NCBI RefSeq assembly: GCF_028356935.1
Contig: NZ_CP102798.1
Span: 4,154,001 to 4,218,000, forward strand
Source of the DNA: Lysinibacillus sp. OF-1
Lineage (GTDB): Bacteria > Bacillota > Bacilli > Bacillales_A > Planococcaceae
Reading direction: 5' to 3'
DNA: 64,000 nucleotides
The notes below the pieces were generated by a model. That model was given only the letters and a program-made list of their open reading frames with translations. It ran no database searches and was not told the origin of the DNA. Below, one piece after another: positions 15,351 through 25,107 of the stretch. The position numbers and the translations under genes are program-made. Position 1 is the first letter of the stretch. Each line of letters starts with the position of its first letter.

Positions 15351-17564
15351 TTAATAATAGAAGTTGCGATCAACTTTATTTTCTTGAATAGCCTTTGCTA
15401 AACGGACTGTTGAGATAGCCAAGTCAGCATATGACACACTCTTCGTAGCATTAAAGTTGTTTTGCTGTGCATCAATTAGACCCATACCATGTGCTAAAGC
15501 AATATAGCCTGTATACGCTGGATCAATTGAAGTTGCATCAGCAAAGTTTAATTTATAAATATCTTTATATTTAGCAACATTATCTAATTGTAATAGTTTG
15601 ATTGACCACTCTGCGAACTCTTGACGAGTCAGAGTCGCATCCAATGCAAATTGATTTGCAGGCTGTATGATCCCCATTTTAACAGCTTGTTCTACTACTC
15701 CATAGAGTGGATGCTTTTTATCAATATTGTTAAAGGATTGCTTTTCACCATCTCCATTACCATAGTAACCATATGTTAAGGAATGTAATAAAATTTTCAA
15801 TGCTTCTCCTTTTGTCACAGCAGCATCCGCATTAAAGTTTGCTAGATCTTTTACCTCTAACACATTTTGATTTAATAAATAATTTAACTCTTTGGCAGCC
15901 GTTGGGTGAGAAATAACAGGCTTCTCTTTAGAGTCATCTACATTATTTAACCATTCACCAGAAATAGCATCAATCTGGTTAAATAAACTACCATTGTACG
16001 TAGGAGCATACACTAAATCATAATGTTGTTTATTCTCCATATCTTGTTTTACATATTGTAGTTGCAATGTAAGTGCCTTGCTATAGGCTTCTTTTGCTTT
16101 GTCAGCTGAAATAACCTTATTGATAGATGGCCAGCTATCTATCTTTTGCTTATATACACTTAGTGAGCGTAAAGATCCATCAGAGCCAATACCTACATAT
16201 AAGCCATCTCCTACAACTGCAATTCCATTCATAATGCGTGGGAAGGTGAAGTAATATTCCTTACTATATTGATCAAATACAGCATCCTCGATTGGCATTG
16301 AATACTCATGTAGATATGAAGGTGCCCATTCCTTCAAGTAATCAGTTGCCTTCTTCAATGCAGCGTCCTTCGAAATAGCATTTACTTTGTTATCTACTAA
16401 AAAATCTCTCGATAGGTCATGATACTGAACTAGTTCACCTGTCGCCTTATTGATTTCTAAAGAGCTACCAGATCCACCATTGCCATACATATACGTATAG
16501 TTTACAGAGTATATCGTCTCACCATTGTCATTTTCTCTTTCATCTACTAATTCTATATTGAGCTTCGCTTTACTCTCATCAACCTTTAAGAAATTTTTCG
16601 CGAACTCTTCAGCCTCAGCTGCCGTCATACCGTTCTTTCTTGGTGGTAATGGCTGTGCTGAAATTTTCTCAACACTCTTTGTCTTCGGCAATTGCTCAGT
16701 AAAACCATTTGCTGTCTGCCATTGCCCATTTAGAGCATGTACACCATTGAACCCTGTGGCAGGCGTATACACAAGCTTCACATTACGTTGATTAGATCTG
16801 TAGTCGTAATCAATATAATAACGAAGCTCGACAGCTAAATTATCACGAACTTGTGCCAGCATATCTTCCTCATTCTTTTTTTGATCTAAACGATCAAAGG
16901 AAGCTTTACTAATAGATTCTGCATTACTAGACATCCCCGTAATTTCACCATTTGCCAGAACATGAATAGTAATACTTTGATCTCCAATAAGAACCCCATT
17001 ATAAATTGGTGAATAGACAAAGGAGTAAGTAATTGGTTCTGATAACGGTCTAGTAATATTAAAACCATATTCGTTATAATCATCACGAAGTTTGTAATTA
17101 TCCGAATCAACAAATTTACCCAGGAATTTTTGTGCAATTTTTTGCGCCTCATTCTCTGAATACTTTGCTGGATAGATTGCTTCTGCTATATTTGCAGGCT
17201 GATAATAAAAACTTTCTAGTTCTAAATCATCGCCCTTAAATACAAAACTACCATGTGCATCTTTACCATTAATTGTCTTATAGAAGTTTAGTTCATATCG
17301 AACCGTTGTATCATCTCTATAAAAATGACCTGGTCCAGAATTAAAGTCATTATCCGCTACAAATTTGAACTCTTCTGGGAATAGTGAACGTAATTTTTTT
17401 ATCAGCATGTTTTTTGTAACTTTTGTTTCAGTTGAAGCTACCTGAATTTCGATACGCTCCGATGATTCCTTTACATTTGCAGATACATGCGAAATTGGTG
17501 CTAAAATACCAACAGAAAATGCTGTTGACGTCAAAATAATACCTAACTTTTTAAATTTACCCAA
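15351..17564 (-). CDS. YcdB/YcdC-type surface protein with S-layer homology domains
   Basis: A 737-residue secreted protein. It has an N-terminal signal (to about residue 29, cleavage near SHVSA). Several repeats of about 70 residues follow, each with an AxxxAxxFL / YxxxYN / I.xxTGEL pattern, which fit the YcdB/YcdC (PepSY-related) repeat family. The last 190 residues hold SLH-type modules (for example TRQEFAEWSIKLLQ and SYADLAISTVRLA) that usually bind pyruvylated cell-wall polymer. It is therefore probably a cell-wall-anchored protein; what it does there is unknown. It starts at a TTG (17562-17564) with AGGAGG 6 bases upstream. Confidence 0.75.
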   Translation of the reverse strand: MGKFKKLGIILTSTAFSVGILAPISHVSANVKESSERIEIQVASTETKVTKNMLIKKLRSLFPEEFKFVADNDFNSGPGHFYRDDTTVRYELNFYKTINGKDAHGSFVFKGDDLELESFYYQPANIAEAIYPAKYSENEAQKIAQKFLGKFVDSDNYKLRDDYNEYGFNITRPLSEPITYSFVYSPIYNGVLIGDQSITIHVLANGEITGMSSNAESISKASFDRLDQKKNEEDMLAQVRDNLAVELRYYIDYDYRSNQRNVKLVYTPATGFNGVHALNGQWQTANGFTEQLPKTKSVEKISAQPLPPRKNGMTAAEAEEFAKNFLKVDESKAKLNIELVDERENDNGETIYSVNYTYMYGNGGSGSSLEINKATGELVQYHDLSRDFLVDNKVNAISKDAALKKATDYLKEWAPSYLHEYSMPIEDAVFDQYSKEYYFTFPRIMNGIAVVGDGLYVGIGSDGSLRSLSVYKQKIDSWPSINKVISADKAKEAYSKALTLQLQYVKQDMENKQHYDLVYAPTYNGSLFNQIDAISGEWLNNVDDSKEKPVISHPTAAKELNYLLNQNVLEVKDLANFNADAAVTKGEALKILLHSLTYGYYGNGDGEKQSFNNIDKKHPLYGVVEQAVKMGIIQPANQFALDATLTRQEFAEWSIKLLQLDNVAKYKDIYKLNFADATSIDPAYTGYIALAHGMGLIDAQQNNFNATKSVSYADLAISTVRLAKAIQENKVDRNFYY

Positions 17565-17652
17565 AATATCCCTCCTAAAATACTATTTACCATAATTATA
17601 ATGTATTTTCCGATATTTAGAAATGTTTTTTACAGATAATTTCCACTTAGAA

Positions 17653-17681
17653 GAAAATACATTGGGTAAACCCTATTTTCC
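17653..17681 (-). terminator. Possible terminator after the LysM/GH18 gene
   Basis: GAAAATA/GGG stem with TAAA loop and matching CCC/TATTTTC, followed on the minus strand by a broken T-rich tail. It sits just past the LysM/GH18 stop codon. Confidence 0.45.
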
Positions 17682-17690
17682 TTCCTCATG

Positions 17691-18980
17691 TTATTTCTTC
17701 ACCACATCAAAATTGGCTCCAATTAATACCCAATTTTGAGGGAATGGTAGCCCCAACTTCCAATAACCAATACCACGGAGATTATATTGTTTAATAAGAT
17801 TGAATTTTGCTTGAATAGATCTAGCATCTTCAAACCACACCATATGTGCCCTACCTTGCTCATCATAGTATTCAAAGAATGGTGCTTGGGCTCGCCAATC
17901 AAACTGAATTGCTGCATTATAACGTTTGGCAATTTCAATGGCTCTTTGTGGGCTAAGTGCTTCCGCGTACGGTCCACCCTGTACAAAAGGTAACGTCCAG
18001 TCATAGCCATATAAATTTTGTCCAAGCATAATTTTACTTGCAGGTATTTCACTAATCGCATATTTTACAACAGCTTCTACCTCAGGGAGAGGCGAAACGG
18101 CCATTGGCGGTCCTGCAGAATATCCCCATTCATAGGTCATGAGTAAAACAAAGTCGACTATTTCTCCATGCGCCCTATAATCATGTGCTGCTGTCCATGG
18201 ACCTCGTTCACTATCACTTGTTTTTGGAGCTAGTGCGGTAGACACTGTATATCCTTGAGCATGGAATTTTTCGACAGCTCTTCTTAAAAAATTGTTATAA
18301 GCTTGTCGTTGATCTGCTGGCAAATTTTCAAAGTCAAAGTGGATATCTTTCACTTCCCCAAGTCGCTTTGCTTCTGCAAGAATATTATCAAATAATAAAT
18401 CTTGAACAGCCGTACTTTGAAAAATATCTCTCGCTAACTCGCCACTAAAACTAAAATTCTCCAGATTGGAAATAACCATAGCCAGAGATGCTCCCGTATC
18501 ATCCGCAATTTGTGTCACACCTTGACTCGGTGGTCTCTGTAGGGTTCCATCCCTTCTTGCCTCATAACTGAATAAAGCTAAATATGTTAAATAGGGACCC
18601 GCTTCCCTAGCCTGATTCAAGAGGGCCTCGCTAACAGATGTTCCTCTGGGCTCTAAATACGCCAATGTTTCTGCCCTAGTTTTTGGCGGTTGTGGAATAT
18701 ATAATCTCGTTCCAATAGCTAATGGTTGATTGGGATTAATACCATTTACTTGAGCAAGCGTTACATAATTAATACCAAAGCGTTGCCCGATTGACCATAA
18801 GCTATCGCCTGGCTGTACATAATAAAAACTTCCGACAATTGGGATCACAAGAGCTTGCCCCACAACTAAACGATTTGGATCGGGAATTTGATTGGCCTCT
18901 ACAATACTCTGAACCGTAGTCCCATACGCCTGCGCAATACCCCATAAAGACTCGCCAGCCCGTACAACATGTATTTGAAT
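17691..18980 (-). CDS. LysM-GH18 spore peptidoglycan hydrolase (YaaH/SleL type)
   Basis: Two LysM modules at the very N-terminus (HVVRAGESLWGIAQ... and YYVQPGDSLWSIGQ...) are followed by a glycoside hydrolase 18 domain with the active-site motif DIHFDFENL. This is the architecture of YaaH/SleL, cortical-fragment glucosaminidases active in spore germination. The start is unusual. AGAAGGAGGC (18987-18996) lies 7 bases before an ATT codon (18978-18980) and 4 before ATC. No ATG, GTG or TTG is near; the only upstream start is a TTG at 19067 with no binding site. Starting at ATT gives 429 residues, close to B. subtilis YaaH. Confidence 0.85.
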   Translation of the reverse strand: MQIHVVRAGESLWGIAQAYGTTVQSIVEANQIPDPNRLVVGQALVIPIVGSFYYVQPGDSLWSIGQRFGINYVTLAQVNGINPNQPLAIGTRLYIPQPPKTRAETLAYLEPRGTSVSEALLNQAREAGPYLTYLALFSYEARRDGTLQRPPSQGVTQIADDTGASLAMVISNLENFSFSGELARDIFQSTAVQDLLFDNILAEAKRLGEVKDIHFDFENLPADQRQAYNNFLRRAVEKFHAQGYTVSTALAPKTSDSERGPWTAAHDYRAHGEIVDFVLLMTYEWGYSAGPPMAVSPLPEVEAVVKYAISEIPASKIMLGQNLYGYDWTLPFVQGGPYAEALSPQRAIEIAKRYNAAIQFDWRAQAPFFEYYDEQGRAHMVWFEDARSIQAKFNLIKQYNLRGIGYWKLGLPFPQNWVLIGANFDVVKK

Positions 18981-18996
18981 GATTTTGCCTCCTTCT
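18978..18996 (-). promoter_or_regulatory. Strong ribosome binding site in front of an ATT codon
   Basis: AGAAGGAGGC at 18987-18996 is followed after 7 bases by ATT, in frame with the LysM domain. It decides the start of the LysM/GH18 gene and implies initiation at a non-NTG codon. Confidence 0.6.
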
Positions 18997-19126
18997 CGCT
19001 TGATAAAATCATACCTATAAATCTTATGAAACCCGATAAGAAAAGATGTCTTGCTACAACACCACAAAAATCTATTACTTCGAATAGTGGATGAATTTTG
19101 TCATCCTTTTTAAAATAGTTTTTTTA

Positions 19127-19373
19127 TTAGTGTATGAATAATAATTTCCTAAGGCTTCGGAACCCCCATTCACCTGATTTTTTGTTTGCTATGTATTCTA
19201 CTGCTGTATGCCATGTACTCGATAATATCCATGTTTTTACTTTCCCTTCATTTTAATGTTTTCAATATATCTAGTGTCCTATCTTCTGCTTCTTCTCTAC
19301 TATTTGTATAAGAAAACGCAAAATGATACACAACCCTAAAATATTTATCGTACAAACGTTCTATATATGACAT
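19127..19373 (-). pseudogene. Decayed ECF-type sigma factor gene, frameshifted and truncated
   Basis: The minus strand first reads 41 residues that look like sigma-70 region 2 (ERLYDKYFRVVYHFAFSYT then NSREEAED) and hits a stop at 19248. Shifting frame just there continues the match (KVKTWILSSTWHTAVEYI, as in KTWLYTIARN-type region 2.4) for about 38 more residues to a stop at 19127. Region 4 is missing. This is inference from pattern; no database search was done. Confidence 0.5.
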
Positions 19374-19538
19374 ATCCTTCTGTATAAATTCCCCCTCTTT
19401 CTACCTTATACATAAGTCTCTGTACGCTAGTTTTTGTCGCACTTTTCCCGAAATATTTAACGCAACTAGTATCATATGCCTTATTCTTTTCACTATCACC
19501 ACTCTTGTATAATGAAATTATTGTAAGGAGGTGTTAGA
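19374..19538. other. Leader region of the two-gene DUF4132 operon
   Basis: A good -10 box TATAAT is at 19508-19513, only 26 bases before the TTG start; no convincing -35 box is 17 bases upstream of it. The ribosome binding site AAGGAGGTG is at 19524-19532. Nothing else is seen. Confidence 0.4.
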
Positions 19539-19958
19539 TTGCGTTTATTTTACCAGCAAAAAGTAATCGGCAAGAAATCTCGTAAGCTTCAAAAAATTCC
19601 ATTTTCTATTGATGAGCCTGTTACAACTTTACAAGATTTACTTGTTCAACTTGTGACACAGCAGGTACAACAATTTAATGAAAAAATGGTCGATACACCA
19701 CTTCATCTTTACTTAACGGATCAGCAATTAGATGACGCAACCCAGTATGGGAAAGTACATTTTGGAGAGAAGAAAAATGATTCTTTACAGTCAGTTGACC
19801 AAGCCATGTCCAATATGCTTCAAGCATTTCAAGATGAGCTGTTCTTGGTCCTTCACAATGAGGAGTCGCTAGATTCTCTTACTACACCTTTAACCATACA
19901 GGAAGACGATGTTTTTACATTCATTAAATTAACTATGCTTGCAGGACGCATTTGGTAA
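19539..19958 (+). CDS. Hypothetical protein, partner of the DUF4132-type giant
   Basis: A 139-residue soluble protein with no signal or membrane segment and no motif I recognise. It begins at a TTG with a near-consensus ribosome binding site (AAGGAGGTG, 6 bases upstream). The N-terminal 60 residues look like a beta-rich start (LFYQQKVIGKKSRKLQKIPF) followed by helices (LQDLLVQLVTQQVQQF). It ends 13 bases before the start of the 1696-residue gene, whose binding site overlaps its stop codon, so the two are almost certainly co-expressed and may work together. Confidence 0.65.
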   Translation: MRLFYQQKVIGKKSRKLQKIPFSIDEPVTTLQDLLVQLVTQQVQQFNEKMVDTPLHLYLTDQQLDDATQYGKVHFGEKKNDSLQSVDQAMSNMLQAFQDELFLVLHNEESLDSLTTPLTIQEDDVFTFIKLTMLAGRIW

Positions 19959-19971
19959 GGAGGGATATTTC

Positions 19972-22900
19972 ATGACACTTTCACATGAACAAAAAACATA
20001 TTTTCAAGGTATAGTCGATTCCGCACCTATAGCTATACAGCCATTAGCTGCAGCATTACTAAAATATATGGACAACAGAGATTATGAAATAGAACAGCTG
20101 ATTGCTGCTCAACAAAATTCAACACTTGAAGAGCTATTTAGTGGTCCACTATTTGACGTGCTTACGCTATTTTCTTCACAAGAACGTGCACTAAAGATTA
20201 AGAAACTAGCATTACGTTTTGATGCTACAATGTTCCAAACCGATGTTTTACGTCGATCATTTCGTTCATCTCAACCCGTGCAGGATCATCTTTTCCAGTG
20301 TTTACAATTAATAGAAGAAATGCTGACCTTTGAGGAAATTACTTTGGAGGAGTTACTAGCGAATCATCATCAATACGAACATGGTACCTATCCCAATTAC
20401 AGCTCTTACGTTTTGAAGAATGAAAATATAAAAGTAATGGGCTTTAACGTCTTTGAACAGTTGCTTGCTGACGAACTCTCTTTAGAAAATCCTTCTATTG
20501 AAGAGGTAGTGGAAAGTATTTTATTTGATGAGCATCACAGTAGCTTTTTCGGTCATCCGTTCATTCGGGGTATTTTTAAGTCCAATAACCACCGTATGCA
20601 TGAGGCTCTTGGCAAATTATTAGTAGCAGCTGCCCGTCAAGAAGGGCTACGACAAGCAATCGTTGAAAATATTGACCATGGCAATCTTGATGCACAGCTA
20701 AAAATGATGAAACTTATTCAAGAACATCAACTAACACGCTTCTCCTCTGTGATTCGAGCAGTCGATACTTGGATGGGGCTTGGCTATAATAGCTTTGAAA
20801 ATCAAAAAGTGACGGAGGAAGTTTTAGCTTTAGCTGTCCAAGCCATCGAAGAAGATAACTTTGTTGAACAGCTACTAAAGAGTGAACGTACAATTGATAT
20901 TTATGTCGCATTATGGGCAACTGCTACAAGAGACTATACAAGGCTAGATGCTGTCGTGACAACGCTCTTAAAGCGTAACAAACATATCCAGCTTACAACG
21001 CTTGCCTTTTTAAAAAATTTATCTAAGACCTCCTTTACAGCGCCATTTGTGAAGGATTTAATTTTAACGACGAAAGATATCGAGTTATTTGCCTTTGCAT
21101 GGGGCAATTTCCTCTATGCTAACCACTATATTAATAGCGAGTATGCAAGAGATCATGAATGGGATCAAAACCTTCAAAAATTCATGCAAGAAAATGCACA
21201 GTTGCAAGGCATTGAATATCTATTATTCGAACAACTGGAATGGGCTAAGAATGAAGTTACAAAAGAAGGGCTGAATATTACAGGTAAACCTTTATCCTTT
21301 GTCCATGTCCATTTATCATTAGAAGATTTAATTTCAACCCAAATTATTTTGGCCCATCATGTACAAGATGAGGTATTATTCCAACGAATTATTGCACAGG
21401 CAGATTCCTACTCACCATCAGGTAGAATCGGCTTACTTAATATTTATTGTCTTGATCCTAAAACACAAGGTCAACGTGAATTTTTATTTAATTCTTTACG
21501 AGATCGCAGCTCCATCAATCGTTCTCTTGCATTGAAAAAAATACATGCTCTGACACCAACCGAAGAAGAAATCGTAAAAATTGAAGATCTTTTAGCTAAT
21601 AAATCAGGGGCACTTCGTAAAGAGGCTATCTCCTTGTTAAAAGCTCAACCACAGGACCCGTTATTACAAAGTGCTGAACGACTGATAAAAGATAGTAAGC
21701 AGTTAAAAAGGCTTGGAGGACTTGAATTACTGTTAGAAGCTTCTAAGGACGACAATTTAACGAGTGAGCAAATTACCACTTTATGTTCCTTATTACCAAA
21801 AGTAACAAAAAATGAACAAGTTCTGTTAGAACAATTAGTAGCAAGGGATGTACCACAGTATAACGAGCGCAATGGCTTTGGCTTATATACGCCGCATTCC
21901 CCTATTCAATATGATCGTATTGCCGATGGGGCCATTCAAATGAATGGTGAAGAACCTTGGCAGCAGCTTGTTCCTTTCTATGTACAGACACCGACACCAT
22001 TTGAACAATTTTTTCAATATGATATTGAAAAATTGCTGTCGAAGCTTGAGCAACTTATCCAAGTACTTGATGAACATGCTGAACTTGAGTATGAGACGTA
22101 CCAATGGAATGATACGCCTATTACTACAACGTTAGGACAACAATATAGTGTCCTGACAGATAAAACGGACAGTCGGCGAGATGCTAGTCTAGATGCTTAT
22201 CCTATTCCTGAGGAAATTGTTCAATGGATCAAGTCATCTCTATTTAGCCGTGAGGACTTAGTCTATTTTAATTTCTACAATAATCTATCAGAATACCCTG
22301 CTGCCCATGATCTTTCCGATGCAGCCCATACACTTATTAAACCTTTCTTCCAATACGAAGAAATTAAAGCACGAGTTGTTCAATTTGATTCCTTGAAATA
22401 TAACTATACGATCCAACAAATTTTCTCTGTGCTATCGCAAGATAGCGATAAAATTTCAGGAGAGACAATGTTGCATAAAGAAGCTCTCTCATTACTAGAA
22501 AAGCATGCTCCTGAATTTAATAGCTTTGAACAGGCTATCGGCATAATGCTACAGCTATTCAAACAAATCCCTGCAGATCAGTGGCAGCTTGATGTTAGAG
22601 AACAAAGTTATTATTACTATCGTTCTACATCTACTATTATTGATTTGGATGTTATTGAGACATTTGTAGAGCGATGCTGGTCTGGTTACTCAACCTATGG
22701 TGAATATGTCAAAATGCTCGCGATCAATGAAGAGCTTACAAAGCGTATGAAAAACGAAGGCTATAGTGCTAATGTATACAATTTATCACTGTTCCAATAT
22801 TTAGATGCTATGAAGGCTGGGTTATTGACACAGGATCATTTATTTGAAGCCATCTTTACTGATACACTTGCTTCAGAAATATTTAACGAGCCTAATAAAT

Positions 22901-25062
22901 TACTAGAACGCTATCAGCAGTCATTTGAAGACTTAACAGATTTTTTTGCTATTCGTGAACAAGCGATTGATCGTATTTTAGCCATAGAGCTAAAGCGTGG
23001 TGATACACCTACCACTGTAACCAAGCTTGCTAGTAATATTTCTTATTTTGAGGGTATTCATTATTTCTTACAAATTCTACAGGCACTTGATGGAGAAAAG
23101 CTTGCACGAGGTTATATTTGGCAAGCCGAAACGAAAAAGGATGTATTCTCTCGATTGCTAACTAGCTGCTACCCTAAAAAAGAAGAAACGGCACAGCAAT
23201 TAAAAGAGGCGTGGGAACAAACAGATATTTCAAAAGAACGTTTAATCGAAGCCATGATGTACAACCAGCATTGGATAGACCTTGTCAGTGAGGTCATTGA
23301 CTGGGATGGATTAAAGGAATCAGCCTGGTATTTTATCGCCCATACAACTGATTCTTTATCAGACTTTGCCAAAGATCAGATTGCCCTCTTCTCTAGCATA
23401 ACTGCTGAGGATTTTCGTGATGGTGCATTCGATTTAGCTTGGTTCCAAAGTGCCTACGAAACACTTGGTGCAAAAAAATTCAAACTCGTCTATGATGCAG
23501 CAAAATATGCTTCTGAAGGAGCCAACCATCGTCGGGCACAGCTTTATGCAGATACGGCTATCGGTAAGCTCAGTCCCAAACCATTTATGCAAGAAATTCA
23601 AGACAAGCGTAATAAAGATAAATTACGCGCACTTGGCCTGATTCCTTTAAATAAATCTGATGATAAAGATGCCCTAACACGCTATCAATTTATTCAACAA
23701 TTTTTAAAGGAAAGTAAGCAATTTGGTGCGCAACGCCGGGCTAGTGAAGCACGCGCAGCCAGTATTGCACTAGAAAACTTAGCACGCAATGCTGGTGATG
23801 GAGAAGCCACACGCTTTACATGGCGTATGGAATTATCAGCCTTTAACGACATCAAGTATTTATTTAAAGCACAACAAATCGAGCAAATTACAGCTCATTT
23901 GCAAATTGAAGAAGATGCGTCTGTAGCCATTGTTGTTGAAAAGGATGGTAAACGTCTAAAGAATATTCCTGCTGCATTAAAAAAACATGCCGCTATTGTA
24001 ACCTTGCAGGAAGCTCGAAAAGATTTACAAGAACAATATAAACGGGCGCGTCCAGCACTGGAGCAGGCTATGGAATTAGAAACCGTATTTTCAGCTGATG
24101 AGCTTATCCATTTATTAGCTCATCCGATTCTAGCTCCCCTTTTACAAAAGCTCATCTTTATCAGTGATGAACATGTTGGCATGCTTACACCAGATGGCTT
24201 ACAGCTTTTATCTGCTGACATTGTGGCACTGGCACCAACGTCCGCCATCAAGATTGCCCACCCTTATCACCTTTTAGAAAGTGGTCAATGGAGACAGTGG
24301 CAAGCCTATATGTTTGAGCACAAAATACAACAACCATTTAAGCAAGTGTTCCGTGAGTTATATCTCATCAATGCAGATGAAAAAGCACAAAAACAATCAT
24401 TGCGCTATGCAGGACATCAGGTAAATCCATCACAAACAATAGCTTTGCTGAAAACACGAGGCTGGCAAATGAGTTATGAAACAGGTCCTCGTAAAGTGTA
24501 TTACAAGGAAAATATTGTGGCATCCTTGTATGCACAGGCAGATTGGTTTACCCCAGCAGAAATTGAAGCACCTGCAATCGAAGGGGTTTACTTCTATGAT
24601 CGTCTAACCGGCAAAAATATCGTGTTAGATGTTATTCCTGCTACGATATTCTCTGAGGTTATGCGAGATATTGACCTTGTTGTCAGCGTTGCTCATATTG
24701 GTGGTGTAGATCCTGAGGCAAGTCATTCTACTGTTGATATGCGCAGTATTATTGTAGAAGAATTAGCTAAATTATTGAAGCTAAACAATGTGGAAGTGAA
24801 AAAACAGCATGCCCTCATTGAAGGTAAGCTAGCAAGCTACTCCTTACATTTAGGAAGCGGTGTGGTGCATCAAGTAGGTGGTTCGATGATTCCGATTATT
24901 GCTGTTCCATCACAGCATCGTGGACGAATTTTCTTACCAATGGTGGATGATGATCCACGCACAGCCGAAATCATGTCAAAACTGTTATTACTAAGTGAAG
25001 ATACTAAAATTAAAGATCCTGCCATTTTAACTCATATTCGTAGCTATGAACAAATGCGCTAA
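19972..25062 (+). CDS. Very large DUF4132-type (MolR-like) protein
   Basis: A 1696-residue cytoplasmic protein, the largest in the window. Residues about 1-750 are helical and repeat-like, reminiscent of HEAT-type solenoids. The last 450 residues (LRALGLIPL, YQFIQQFLKESKQFGAQRRASE, then the block ending SALRYAGHQVNPSQ and IEELAKLL) match the DUF4132 family, to which E. coli MolR/YehF belongs. I begin at the ATG at 19972, with AAGGAGG 8 bases upstream, not at 19939. It follows the 139-residue partner closely and converges on the ATPase/TOPRIM pair. Its function is not known; no enzymatic motif is evident. Confidence 0.75.
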   Translation: MTLSHEQKTYFQGIVDSAPIAIQPLAAALLKYMDNRDYEIEQLIAAQQNSTLEELFSGPLFDVLTLFSSQERALKIKKLALRFDATMFQTDVLRRSFRSSQPVQDHLFQCLQLIEEMLTFEEITLEELLANHHQYEHGTYPNYSSYVLKNENIKVMGFNVFEQLLADELSLENPSIEEVVESILFDEHHSSFFGHPFIRGIFKSNNHRMHEALGKLLVAAARQEGLRQAIVENIDHGNLDAQLKMMKLIQEHQLTRFSSVIRAVDTWMGLGYNSFENQKVTEEVLALAVQAIEEDNFVEQLLKSERTIDIYVALWATATRDYTRLDAVVTTLLKRNKHIQLTTLAFLKNLSKTSFTAPFVKDLILTTKDIELFAFAWGNFLYANHYINSEYARDHEWDQNLQKFMQENAQLQGIEYLLFEQLEWAKNEVTKEGLNITGKPLSFVHVHLSLEDLISTQIILAHHVQDEVLFQRIIAQADSYSPSGRIGLLNIYCLDPKTQGQREFLFNSLRDRSSINRSLALKKIHALTPTEEEIVKIEDLLANKSGALRKEAISLLKAQPQDPLLQSAERLIKDSKQLKRLGGLELLLEASKDDNLTSEQITTLCSLLPKVTKNEQVLLEQLVARDVPQYNERNGFGLYTPHSPIQYDRIADGAIQMNGEEPWQQLVPFYVQTPTPFEQFFQYDIEKLLSKLEQLIQVLDEHAELEYETYQWNDTPITTTLGQQYSVLTDKTDSRRDASLDAYPIPEEIVQWIKSSLFSREDLVYFNFYNNLSEYPAAHDLSDAAHTLIKPFFQYEEIKARVVQFDSLKYNYTIQQIFSVLSQDSDKISGETMLHKEALSLLEKHAPEFNSFEQAIGIMLQLFKQIPADQWQLDVREQSYYYYRSTSTIIDLDVIETFVERCWSGYSTYGEYVKMLAINEELTKRMKNEGYSANVYNLSLFQYLDAMKAGLLTQDHLFEAIFTDTLASEIFNEPNKLLERYQQSFEDLTDFFAIREQAIDRILAIELKRGDTPTTVTKLASNISYFEGIHYFLQILQALDGEKLARGYIWQAETKKDVFSRLLTSCYPKKEETAQQLKEAWEQTDISKERLIEAMMYNQHWIDLVSEVIDWDGLKESAWYFIAHTTDSLSDFAKDQIALFSSITAEDFRDGAFDLAWFQSAYETLGAKKFKLVYDAAKYASEGANHRRAQLYADTAIGKLSPKPFMQEIQDKRNKDKLRALGLIPLNKSDDKDALTRYQFIQQFLKESKQFGAQRRASEARAASIALENLARNAGDGEATRFTWRMELSAFNDIKYLFKAQQIEQITAHLQIEEDASVAIVVEKDGKRLKNIPAALKKHAAIVTLQEARKDLQEQYKRARPALEQAMELETVFSADELIHLLAHPILAPLLQKLIFISDEHVGMLTPDGLQLLSADIVALAPTSAIKIAHPYHLLESGQWRQWQAYMFEHKIQQPFKQVFRELYLINADEKAQKQSLRYAGHQVNPSQTIALLKTRGWQMSYETGPRKVYYKENIVASLYAQADWFTPAEIEAPAIEGVYFYDRLTGKNIVLDVIPATIFSEVMRDIDLVVSVAHIGGVDPEASHSTVDMRSIIVEELAKLLKLNNVEVKKQHALIEGKLASYSLHLGSGVVHQVGGSMIPIIAVPSQHRGRIFLPMVDDDPRTAEIMSKLLLLSEDTKIKDPAILTHIRSYEQMR

Positions 25063-25074
25063 TGTAAGCCAAGT

Positions 25075-25107
25075 AAAAACAGGTGACAAAACAAGTCACC
25101 TGTTTTT
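25075..25107. terminator. Bidirectional terminator
   Basis: Perfect 13-bp stem AAAAACAGGTGAC / GTCACCTGTTTTT with a 7-base loop. T-runs appear on both strands, so it ends both the DUF4132 operon and the convergent ATPase/TOPRIM operon. Confidence 0.88.

Noticed and set aside
16886-17152. 88-codon minus-strand frame inside the SLH gene
   Set aside because: It is a shadow in another frame of a longer, signal-bearing gene.
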